This document shows, piece after piece, positions 1 through 6,420 of a DNA stretch of 7,621 nucleotides. The position numbers were made by a program, and so were the translations under genes. Below the pieces are notes generated by a model. The model did no database searches, had not been told where the DNA came from, and was given only the letters and a program-made list of their open reading frames with translations. The stretch's first letter is position 1; each line of letters opens with the position of its first letter. This DNA comes from an uncultured Blautia sp. (GTDB lineage: Bacteria; Bacillota; Clostridia; Lachnospirales; Lachnospiraceae): contig UQAX01000068.1 in the NCBI GenBank assembly GCA_900539145.1, forward strand, positions 1 to 7,621, in the 5' to 3' direction.

Positions 1-80
1 TCAGAGTGAAGCAATCGTTGTGCTATCTCAGCCTAGTTTTCGGACAGTCTCCCCCAGAGTTGCAGCTCTGGGGGGTTCTA
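1..80 (+). ncRNA. 3' end of a probable antisense (antitoxin) RNA, partial
   Basis: The plus strand here runs into a strong hairpin (51-74) followed by a moderately T-rich stretch, which suits the end of a rightward RNA. The RNA would converge on the leftward small-peptide transcript that starts near 246, giving the 3'-overlap layout of type I modules such as txpA/ratA. No promoter for it is visible, so it would have to start before base 1. The same DNA can be read as a long open frame from 6 to 209 on the plus strand, but that frame has no convincing RBS and is antisense to the peptide gene. The RNA call rests on layout and hairpin alone. Confidence 0.35.
51..74 (+). terminator. Strong GC hairpin, probable terminator
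   Basis: CCCCCAGAG (51-59) pairs perfectly with CTCTGGGGG (66-74) around a 6-base loop, and position 50 can add a wobble pair. On the plus strand it is followed by TTCTATT, a weak U-tract. On the minus strand it is followed by AGACTGT, which is not U-rich. It therefore fits better as the end of a rightward RNA than of the leftward peptide mRNA. Confidence 0.55.
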
Positions 81-138
81 TTCCATTTAGAAGGCGGCTT
101 AGACCTAGGCTTGCTATCAGTTATTTATCTCCATCAAG

Positions 139-207
139 CTATTTGCAAATATAGTAGGCAACTACACTTGCCAGAACAGAGATATAAAATGTCAGATGTA
201 AATCCAT
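139..207 (-). CDS. Tiny hydrophobic peptide, probable type I toxin, possibly cut by an amber codon
   Basis: The minus strand from ATG 207 encodes 22 residues: MDLHLTFYIS, then VLASVVAYYICK, then TAG at 139-141. Nearly the whole peptide is one membrane-spanning helix. An SD of six G (212-217) sits four bases upstream, and a promoter lies at 253-281. After the TAG the frame continues LDGDK and stops at TAA (121-123). From memory, small clostridial membrane peptides of this type end in K-W-L-D-G-D, so the amber would replace a TGG Trp codon by one G-to-A change. The 22-residue form still has the helix but lacks the polar tail, so it may be weakened or inactive. The toxin role is inferred from size, hydrophobicity, sequestered SD and possible antisense RNA. 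I know of no gene name for it. Confidence 0.6.
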   Translation of the reverse strand: MDLHLTFYISVLASVVAYYICK

Positions 208-211
208 GATG

Positions 212-239
212 CCCCCCTTTCCCTACCTGTTTAGGGGGG
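212..239 (-). promoter_or_regulatory. SD-sequestering stem in the small-peptide leader
   Basis: In the leftward mRNA a run of six C (complement of 234-239) lies 16 bases before the six G that form the Shine-Dalgarno site (complement of 212-217). The two runs can pair fully and hide the ribosome site. Because the transcript should start near 246, this stem would form as soon as the leader is made. Self-sequestered SD sites are typical of type I toxin mRNAs. The same DNA on the plus strand also folds, with two extra wobble pairs. Confidence 0.55.
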
Positions 240-252
240 TGGTATTTTAAAA

Positions 253-281
253 ATTATATCATAAATTATGTCTTTTTTCTA
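253..281 (-). promoter_or_regulatory. Leftward promoter of the small-peptide gene
   Basis: A perfect -10 TATAAT (complement of 253-258) is preceded, after 17 bases, by TAGAAA (complement of 276-281), which matches the -35 consensus at four of six positions. The predicted start is near 246, giving a leader of about 40 nt before the ATG at 207. The promoter points away from ileS. Confidence 0.55.
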
Positions 282-325
282 TGAGGAATCATTGCTTTTG
301 ACAAATTGTTCTATAAAGAAATCTC

Positions 326-335
326 GGGCTAGCCC
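326..335. repeat. 10-bp perfect palindrome abutting the ileS -35 box
   Basis: GGGCTAGCCC reads the same on both strands and ends directly at the TTGACA of the ileS promoter (336-341). It could be a protein-binding site or part of a short hairpin. No second copy of it was seen, and there is no T-run after it, so it is not a terminator. Confidence 0.4.
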
Positions 336-365
336 TTGACAAATTTGAAAGATACTAAGTATAAT
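336..365 (+). promoter_or_regulatory. ileS promoter
   Basis: Consensus -35 TTGACA (336-341) and consensus -10 TATAAT (360-365) are separated by 18 bases. Transcription should begin near 372, just before the T-box Stem I. This is a strong housekeeping-type promoter, which suits a leader controlled by premature termination rather than by initiation. Confidence 0.85.
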
Positions 366-379
366 AAGTCTATATGAAA

Positions 380-620
380 AACTGTGATGGAGAGAGTATT
401 TGATTGTCGAAAGTTTCAGCGAGTCAGGGATGGTGGAAGCCTGATATTAGTAGAGGTGAAAGAAAATCACTCCGGAGTTGCTATCTGAATAAAGTAGGAG
501 ATGCCGGGTTTCCTCCGTTAAAGGGAGCGCATATAAAAGTCATAATGCTTTGTATGTTGTAAGAGGTGGTATAACGAAGTGAATTTTACTCTCGTCCTGT
601 TACAGGGCGGGAGTTTTTTT
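380..620 (+). ncRNA. T-box leader of ileS, tRNA-Ile responsive
   Basis: The leader carries T-box landmarks in order. They are a GATGGAGAGAGTA start to Stem I, the AGCGAG and GGTGGAAGCCTG distal elements (about 408-442), a probable specifier ATC at 483-485 within GCTATCTGAA, a Stem II pseudoknot region (GCCGGG ... TCCGTTA, about 503-520), and GGTGGT with the tRNA acceptor-pairing TGGT at 567-570. It ends in the terminator at 588-620. TGGT is complementary to ACCA, the acceptor end of a tRNA with discriminator A, as expected for tRNA-Ile, and ATC is an Ile codon. Uncharged tRNA-Ile should stabilise the antiterminator (AGAG 562-565 may pair with CTCT 589-592) and permit ileS transcription. The bases after TGGT (ATAACG) differ from the usual ACCGCG. 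The specifier was assigned by eye, without folding. Confidence 0.9.
588..620 (+). terminator. Intrinsic terminator of the ileS T-box
   Basis: A 12-bp stem (588-599 with 603-614, two wobble pairs) closes a 3-base loop and runs straight into seven T (614-620). Its 5' arm contains the CTCT that would be taken up by the T-box antiterminator, so the two folds exclude each other. Confidence 0.9.
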
Positions 621-681
621 AGTCCTATGAACTAAAAACTCTTTTCATACATGCAAAGAAATTCAAGAGAGGAGAATATCA

Positions 682-3600
682 ATGTATCAAAAAGTCACTA
701 CGGATTTAAACTTTGTAGAACGAGAGAAAAATATCGAAAAATTCTGGAAAGATAACGATATTTTCAAAAAGAGTATGGAACAGAAGAAAAAGGGAGAAAC
801 CTATACTTTCTATGACGGCCCTCCTACTGCAAACGGCAAACCTCATATTGGACACGTACTTACCCGTGTTATCAAAGATATGATACCAAGATACCGTACA
901 ATGAAAGGAAAAATGGTTCCACGTAAGGCAGGATGGGATACACACGGACTTCCGGTAGAGCTGGAAGTAGAAAAGCTGTTAGGTCTTGACGGAAAAGAAC
1001 AGATTGAAGAATACGGCTTAATTCCGTTTATTGATAAATGTAAGGAAAGCGTTTGGAAATATAAAGGAATGTGGGAGGATTTCTCCTCTACCGTAGGTTT
1101 CTGGGCTGATATGGATAATCCTTATGTTACTTATGATGACAATTATATTGAGTCTGAATGGTGGGCATTAAAAGAAATCTGGAACAAAGGACTTCTTTAT
1201 AAAGGATTTAAGATTGTTCCTTACTGTCCTCGCTGTGGAACTCCTTTATCTGCACAGGAAGTGGCACAGGGCTATAAGGACGTAAAAGAACGTTCCGCTG
1301 TTGCACGCTTCAAGGTAGTAGGCGAAGACGCTTATATTCTGGCATGGACAACAACACCTTGGACACTTCCGTCTAACGTTGCCCTTTGTGTAAATCCTGA
1401 TGAGCAGTATGTGAAAGTAAAAGCAGTAGACGGCTATACTTATTATATGGCAGAGGCACTTCTGGATACGGTTCTCGGTTCTTTGGAAAGAGAAGAAGGC
1501 ACACCGGCTTATGAGGTTTTGGAAACTTATGTTGGAAAAGACTTGGAATATAAGGAATACGAACCATTATATAATTTTAAGAAGCTGAATAAAAAAGCGT
1601 ATTATGTAGTATGCGACAGTTATGTAACTTTAACAGACGGTACAGGTGTTGTTCATATTGCGCCTGCATTCGGTGAAGACGACAGTAAAGTAGGTAGAAA
1701 ATATGACCTGCCATTCCTTCAGCTTGTAGATGAAAAGGGTGAAATGACAGAGGAAACAAAGTGGGCAGGAACTTTCTGCAAAAAAGCAGATCCAGAAGTA
1801 TTAAAAGACTTAGATGAAAGAGGCTTATTGTTCTCAGCACCGAAATTCGAGCATAGCTACCCACACTGCTGGAGATGTGATACTCCTCTGATTTACTATG
1901 CAAGAGAGTCTTGGTTCATTAAGATGACTGCAGTAAAAGATGACTTAATCCGCAACAATAATACCATCAACTGGATACCGGAAAGCATTGGAAAAGGCCG
2001 TTTCGGAGACTGGCTGGAAAACGTTCAGGACTGGGGTATCAGCCGTAACCGTTATTGGGGTACACCGTTAAACGTATGGGAATGTGAATGTGGACATCAG
2101 CATTCTATCGGAAGCAGACAGGAGCTCTATGAAATGAGCGGAAATGAAGCTGCTAAGACAGTTGAGCTGCACAGACCATATATTGACGAAATCACAATCA
2201 CCTGTCCAAAATGTGGAAAACCAATGCACAGAGTACCGGAAGTAATTGACTGCTGGTTTGACTCAGGAGCAATGCCATTTGCACAGCATCATTATCCATT
2301 TGAAAATAAAGACTTATTTGAACAGCAGTTCCCGGCTGACTTTATTTCAGAGGCAGTAGACCAGACTCGTGGATGGTTCTATTCCCTTCTGGCAGAGTCC
2401 ACTCTGTTATTTAATAAAGCGCCATATAAAAACGTTATTGTTTTGGGACATGTACAGGACGAAAACGGACAGAAGATGAGTAAATCCAAAGGAAATGCCG
2501 TAGACCCGTTTGAAGCATTGGAAAAATACGGTGCAGATGCAATTCGCTGGTATTTCTATGTAAACAGTGCTCCATGGCTGCCAAACCGTTTCCATGGAAA
2601 GGCTGTACAGGAAGGACAGCGTAAATTCATGGGTACACTGTGGAATACTTATGCGTTCTTTGTACTGTATGCAAATATTGACGAATTTGATGCAACAAAA
2701 TATACATTAGAATACGATAAACTCCCTGTAATGGATAAATGGTTGTTATCAAAATTAAATACCGTAGTGAAAGCCGTAGATGAAAATCTGGAAAATTACA
2801 GAATTCCGGAAACAGCAAGAGCGCTTCAGGAGTTTGTAGACGATATGAGTAACTGGTATGTAAGAAGAAGCCGTGAACGTTTCTGGGCAAAGGGCATGGA
2901 GCAGGATAAGATTAACGCTTACATGACTCTGTACACAGCATTGGTGACCATCTCCAAAGCAGCAGCGCCAATGGTTCCGTTCATGACAGAAGACATTTAT
3001 CAGAACTTAGTAAGAAGCCTTGATAAAAATGCACCGGAAAGTATTCATTTGTGCGACTTCCCGGAAGTAAAAGAAGAGTGGATTGATAAAGAATTAGAGC
3101 AGAACATGGATAACCTGCTGAAAGTGGTTGTTATGGGACGTGCGTGCAGAAATACAGCAAACATTAAGAACCGTCAGCCAATCGGCAAGATGTTCGTAAA
3201 AGCTCCGTTTGAATTATCTGAATTCTATAAAGAAATCATTGCAGATGAGCTGAATGTGAAAGAAGTAGTATTTACAGATGATGTAAGAGAATTTACATCT
3301 TACAGCTTTAAACCACAGCTTAAGACAGTTGGACCGAAGTACGGAAAATTCTTAGGCGGTATTAAAGAAACACTTTCTAAGCTTGACGGAAACAAAGCAA
3401 TGGACGAATTAAAAGAAAAAGGCGCTCTTACTTTTGAAGTAAACGGACAGGAAATCGTTCTCACAGAAGACGACCTTTTAATTGATATGGCACAGATGGA
3501 AGGATATGTTTCCGAAGCAGATAATGACGTAACTGTTGTACTGGATACAAACCTTACACCGGAGCTTATTGAAGAGGGATTTGTTCGTGAAATTATCAGC

Positions 3601-3825
3601 AAAATCCAGACTATGCGTAAGGAAGCAGGATTTGAGGTTATGGACAAAATCCAGATTTCTCTTGCAGACAATCAGGTGATTGAAGGAATTTTCCGTGTGC
3701 ACGAAAAAGAAATCAAATCAGAGGTTCTTGCAGAAAATGTGGTATATAATGAACTGAGTGGTTATACAAAAGAATGGAAGATTAACTCCGAAAATGTAAA
3801 ATTAGGTGTAGAAAAGCTTTCATAA
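682..3825 (+). CDS. ileS: Isoleucyl-tRNA synthetase, type 2 (eukaryote-like)
   Basis: A cytoplasmic class Ia synthetase that attaches Ile to tRNA-Ile using ATP and edits misactivated Val. HIGH is at residues 55-58 and KMSKS at 598-602. The CP1 editing domain shows WTTTPWTLPSN (from 222) and GTGVVHIAPAFGEDD (from 320), with the expected Asp near 333-334. Probable zinc ligands are C182-x2-C185, C396-x2-C399, and C468/C470 with C508/C511. An anticodon-binding domain follows (YVRRSRERFW near 735). At 1047 aa it is longer than Bacillus-type enzymes (about 920) and fits type 2. The stretch after HIGH (VLTRVIKD, then VPRKAGWDTHGLPVE) is also the type-2 form. The start is fixed by GGAG at 671-674, seven bases before ATG. 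A T-box upstream controls it, and glgP follows after 21 nt. Type-2 enzymes are generally insensitive to mupirocin; for this protein that is inference. Confidence 0.97.
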   Translation: MYQKVTTDLNFVEREKNIEKFWKDNDIFKKSMEQKKKGETYTFYDGPPTANGKPHIGHVLTRVIKDMIPRYRTMKGKMVPRKAGWDTHGLPVELEVEKLLGLDGKEQIEEYGLIPFIDKCKESVWKYKGMWEDFSSTVGFWADMDNPYVTYDDNYIESEWWALKEIWNKGLLYKGFKIVPYCPRCGTPLSAQEVAQGYKDVKERSAVARFKVVGEDAYILAWTTTPWTLPSNVALCVNPDEQYVKVKAVDGYTYYMAEALLDTVLGSLEREEGTPAYEVLETYVGKDLEYKEYEPLYNFKKLNKKAYYVVCDSYVTLTDGTGVVHIAPAFGEDDSKVGRKYDLPFLQLVDEKGEMTEETKWAGTFCKKADPEVLKDLDERGLLFSAPKFEHSYPHCWRCDTPLIYYARESWFIKMTAVKDDLIRNNNTINWIPESIGKGRFGDWLENVQDWGISRNRYWGTPLNVWECECGHQHSIGSRQELYEMSGNEAAKTVELHRPYIDEITITCPKCGKPMHRVPEVIDCWFDSGAMPFAQHHYPFENKDLFEQQFPADFISEAVDQTRGWFYSLLAESTLLFNKAPYKNVIVLGHVQDENGQKMSKSKGNAVDPFEALEKYGADAIRWYFYVNSAPWLPNRFHGKAVQEGQRKFMGTLWNTYAFFVLYANIDEFDATKYTLEYDKLPVMDKWLLSKLNTVVKAVDENLENYRIPETARALQEFVDDMSNWYVRRSRERFWAKGMEQDKINAYMTLYTALVTISKAAAPMVPFMTEDIYQNLVRSLDKNAPESIHLCDFPEVKEEWIDKELEQNMDNLLKVVVMGRACRNTANIKNRQPIGKMFVKAPFELSEFYKEIIADELNVKEVVFTDDVREFTSYSFKPQLKTVGPKYGKFLGGIKETLSKLDGNKAMDELKEKGALTFEVNGQEIVLTEDDLLIDMAQMEGYVSEADNDVTVVLDTNLTPELIEEGFVREIISKIQTMRKEAGFEVMDKIQISLADNQVIEGIFRVHEKEIKSEVLAENVVYNELSGYTKEWKINSENVKLGVEKLS

Positions 3826-3830
3826 GAGTT

Positions 3831-3846
3831 GGGGAGGAAAAAGGGA
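3831..3846 (+). promoter_or_regulatory. RBS that fixes the glgP start at ATG 3847
   Basis: GGGGAGG at 3831-3837 lies nine bases before ATG 3847. The open frame extends back to a TTG at 3829, but that codon overlaps the SD and has no RBS of its own between it and the ileS stop. ATG 3847 is therefore the better start. The SD begins five bases after the ileS stop, which would favour ribosomes arriving from ileS. Confidence 0.8.
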
Positions 3847-6309
3847 ATGTTAGACAATCATTTTAAAAAAGAGGAATTCAAAAAAAGCGTTAAAGAAAAT
3901 GTAAAAATGCTTTACAGAAAAACAATAGAAGAAGCAACCCAGGAACAAGTTTTTCAGGCGGTTTCTCTTGCTGTAAAGGACGTAATTATTGACAACTGGC
4001 TCTTGACACAGAAACAGTATGAGAAGGACGACCCGAAGATTGTTTATTACCTGTCCATGGAGTTTCTCATGGGCAGAGCCCTTGGAAATAACTTAATCAA
4101 TTTATGTGCTTATGATGAAGTAAAAGAAGCTTTGGACGAGCTTGGATTTGACTTAAATGTAATTGAAGACCAGGAGCCGGACCCGGCTCTTGGAAACGGT
4201 GGCTTGGGAAGACTGGCTGCCTGCTTCTTAGACTCTCTGGCAACATTAGGATACTGTGCTTATGGCTGTGGTATTCGTTATCATTACGGACTGTTCAAAC
4301 AGAAAATTGAAGACGGATATCAGGTAGAAGTGCCTGATAACTGGCTGAAAAACGGATATCCGTTTGAGCTTCGCCGTCCGGAATATGCCAAAGAAGTAAA
4401 ATTCGGTGGTTACGTAAAAGTGGAATACGACCCTGCAACAGGCAGAAATCATTTTATTCAGGAAGGTTACCAGTCTGTACTGGCAGTACCTTATGATATG
4501 CCAATCGTAGGATATAACAATAATGTTGTAAACACACTGCGCATCTGGGATGCAGAAGCAATCAATGACTTCCGTCTGGATTTATTTGATAAAGGCGAAT
4601 ATCATAAAGCAGTAGAGCAGGAAAACCTTGCAAAGAACATTGTAGAAGTTCTTTATCCAAACGATAATCATTATGCGGGAAAAGAGCTGCGTTTAAAACA
4701 GCAGTATTTCTTTATTTCTGCAAGTATCCAGGAAGCAATCGAGAAGTTTAAGAAGACACACAGCGATTTGCATGATTTGCCAAAGAAAGTGGCTTTCCAG
4801 TTAAACGATACTCATCCGACTATGACAGTAGCAGAGCTTATGCGTATTTTAGTGGATGAAGAAAACTTAGAATGGGAAGACGCATGGAATATTACAACAC
4901 AGACTTGTGCTTATACAAACCATACCATTATGTCAGAAGCATTGGAAAAATGGCCGATTGAGCTGTTCTCCAGACTGCTTCCGAGAATTTATCAGATTAT
5001 CGAAGAAATTAACCGCAGATTTTTACTGGAAATCCAGCAGAAATATCCGGGAAATCAGGAAAAAATCCGCAAAATGGCAATTATTTATGACGGACAGGTA
5101 AAAATGGCTCACCTGGCTATTGCCGGAGGTCATTCTGTAAACGGTGTTGCCAGACTGCATACGGAAATCTTGAAAAAACAGGAATTAAAAGATTTCTACG
5201 AAATGTATCCTGACAAATTTAACAACAAAACAAATGGTATTACTCAGAGACGTTTCCTGTTACACGGAAACCCACTGCTGGCATCCTGGGTGACAGAGCA
5301 TATCGGAGACGGATGGATTACTGACTTATCACAGCTTTCCAAATTGAAAGTATATGCAGATGATAAAAAGGCACAGCAGGAATTCATGAATATTAAATAC
5401 CAGAATAAGGTACGTCTGGCAAAATATATTCTGGAGCATAACGGAATTGAAGTAAATCCCAATTCTATCTTTGATGTTCAGGTAAAACGTCTTCATGAAT
5501 ACAAACGTCAGTTAATGAATATTCTGCATGTTATGTATCTGTACAACAAGATTAAAGAACATCCGGAAATGCCGTTCTATCCAAGAACTTTCATCTTTGG
5601 AGCAAAGGCAGCAGCAGGTTACAGACGTGCAAAACAGACCATTAAGCTGATTAATGCAGTGGCAGATGTGATTAACAATGATAAATCTATTGACGGAAAG
5701 ATTAAAGTTATTTTTATTGAAAACTACCGTGTATCCAATGCGGAAATGATTTTTGCGGCAGCAGATGTATCTGAGCAGATTTCCACTGCAAGTAAAGAAG
5801 CTTCCGGAACAGGAAACATGAAATTTATGTTAAACGGTGCGCCTACAATCGGTACCATGGACGGTGCAAACGTGGAAATCGTGGAAGAAGTAGGAGCAGA
5901 AAATGCCTTTATCTTCGGTTTATCTTCTGATGAAGTTATTAACTACGAAAATAACGGCGGTTATGACCCAATGCAGTATTTCAACAATGACCCGGACATC
6001 AGAAACGTACTGATGCAGCTTGTTAACGGAACATATTCTAACGGAGATTTCAATATGTTCAGAGAAATCTATGACTCTCTGCTGAATACAAACAGCAGTG
6101 ACAGAGCGGATACTTACTTTATTCTGGCTGATTTCAAATCTTATGCGGCAGCACAGGAAAAAGTAGAGGAAGCTTATAGAGACGAAGCAAGATGGGCGAA
6201 GATGGCACTTTTAAATACTGCTTGCGCAGGCAAATTTACATCTGACAGAACTATTCAGCAGTATGTGGATGAAATCTGGCATCTGGATAAAGTTGTAATT
6301 GGAAAATAA
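3847..6309 (+). CDS. glgP: Glycogen/maltodextrin phosphorylase (GT35)
   Basis: A cytoplasmic PLP enzyme that splits alpha-1,4-glucan with phosphate to release glucose-1-phosphate, feeding glycolysis from stored glycogen. Counting from ATG 3847 it is 820 aa, normal for bacterial members. Visible motifs are DPALGNGGLGR (112-122), NDTHPT, CAYTNHT with the catalytic-loop His at 359, VKRLHEYKRQ with phosphate-site R548 and K553, and EASGTGNMK with the PLP lysine at K659. The 106-residue gap between K553 and K659 equals that between K574 and K680 of rabbit muscle phosphorylase, so the active site looks intact. The gene starts 21 nt after ileS with no terminator between, so it is probably co-transcribed and subject to the ileS T-box. 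No other glycogen gene is in view. Whether glycogen or maltodextrin is preferred cannot be told from the sequence. Confidence 0.96.
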   Translation: MLDNHFKKEEFKKSVKENVKMLYRKTIEEATQEQVFQAVSLAVKDVIIDNWLLTQKQYEKDDPKIVYYLSMEFLMGRALGNNLINLCAYDEVKEALDELGFDLNVIEDQEPDPALGNGGLGRLAACFLDSLATLGYCAYGCGIRYHYGLFKQKIEDGYQVEVPDNWLKNGYPFELRRPEYAKEVKFGGYVKVEYDPATGRNHFIQEGYQSVLAVPYDMPIVGYNNNVVNTLRIWDAEAINDFRLDLFDKGEYHKAVEQENLAKNIVEVLYPNDNHYAGKELRLKQQYFFISASIQEAIEKFKKTHSDLHDLPKKVAFQLNDTHPTMTVAELMRILVDEENLEWEDAWNITTQTCAYTNHTIMSEALEKWPIELFSRLLPRIYQIIEEINRRFLLEIQQKYPGNQEKIRKMAIIYDGQVKMAHLAIAGGHSVNGVARLHTEILKKQELKDFYEMYPDKFNNKTNGITQRRFLLHGNPLLASWVTEHIGDGWITDLSQLSKLKVYADDKKAQQEFMNIKYQNKVRLAKYILEHNGIEVNPNSIFDVQVKRLHEYKRQLMNILHVMYLYNKIKEHPEMPFYPRTFIFGAKAAAGYRRAKQTIKLINAVADVINNDKSIDGKIKVIFIENYRVSNAEMIFAAADVSEQISTASKEASGTGNMKFMLNGAPTIGTMDGANVEIVEEVGAENAFIFGLSSDEVINYENNGGYDPMQYFNNDPDIRNVLMQLVNGTYSNGDFNMFREIYDSLLNTNSSDRADTYFILADFKSYAAAQEKVEEAYRDEARWAKMALLNTACAGKFTSDRTIQQYVDEIWHLDKVVIGK

Positions 6310-6331
6310 TAAATAAAAGTTTTGAATATGA

Positions 6332-6388
6332 GGAGCGGTTGCTTTAAGCATATAGATATTTCGGAAGAATGTTTAAAGCGACAGCTCC
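6332..6388 (+). terminator. Long hairpin after glgP, probable (partial) terminator
   Basis: Bases 6332-6351 pair with 6369-6388: 20 positions with one G-A mismatch and two G-T wobbles, and a 17-base loop. The run CATTTTTA follows four bases later (T 6393-6397). This can end the ileS-glgP transcript, although the T-run is short and slightly displaced, so some readthrough into the lipoprotein gene is likely. The right arm ends only 32 bases before the next start codon, so it may also affect that gene's expression. Confidence 0.6.
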
Positions 6389-6405
6389 GACATTTTTATA
6401 AAAAT

Positions 6406-6412
6406 GAGGGGG
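6406..6412 (+). promoter_or_regulatory. RBS that fixes the lipoprotein start at GTG 6421
   Basis: GAGGGGG is placed eight bases before GTG 6421. The frame is open back to TTG 6322, but a start there would run through the 57-nt hairpin and put 33 residues before the lipoprotein signal peptide. GTG 6421 puts the signal peptide at the N-terminus, as it should be. Confidence 0.85.
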
Positions 6413-6420
6413 ATAAGATA

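Noticed and set aside
139..141. Amber codon read as pyrrolysine or by suppression
   Set aside because: Nothing in the window supports recoding, and a simple nonsense change or natural end is far more likely.
6..209. Plus-strand open frame of 67 codons at the left end
   Set aside because: It has no convincing RBS, crosses a strong terminator-like hairpin and is antisense to the small-peptide gene, which has its own promoter and SD.
297..325. A second rightward promoter from TTGACA at 297-302
   Set aside because: No -10-like hexamer follows at 16-18 bases; TATAAA at 311-316 is far too close.
706..3702. Several minus-strand open frames of 60-120 codons inside ileS
   Set aside because: They lie opposite a well-supported gene, lack good RBS and promoters, and show no recognisable protein pattern.
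3722..3750. Internal promoter for glgP within the ileS 3' end
   Set aside because: TATAAT occurs at 3745-3750, but no acceptable -35 lies 16-18 bases before it and there is no extended -10. It remains a weak alternative.
3829..3846. TTG 3829 as the glgP start
   Set aside because: The SD GGGGAGG would lie inside the coding sequence; ATG 3847 is nine bases after it and gives a normal N-terminus.
4246..5462. Minus-strand and alternate-frame open frames inside glgP
   Set aside because: They are shadows of the glgP reading frame, with no start signals of their own.
6322..6420. TTG 6322 as the lipoprotein start
   Set aside because: It would put 33 residues, encoded by the hairpin, in front of a clear signal peptide. 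GTG 6421 has a strong SD.
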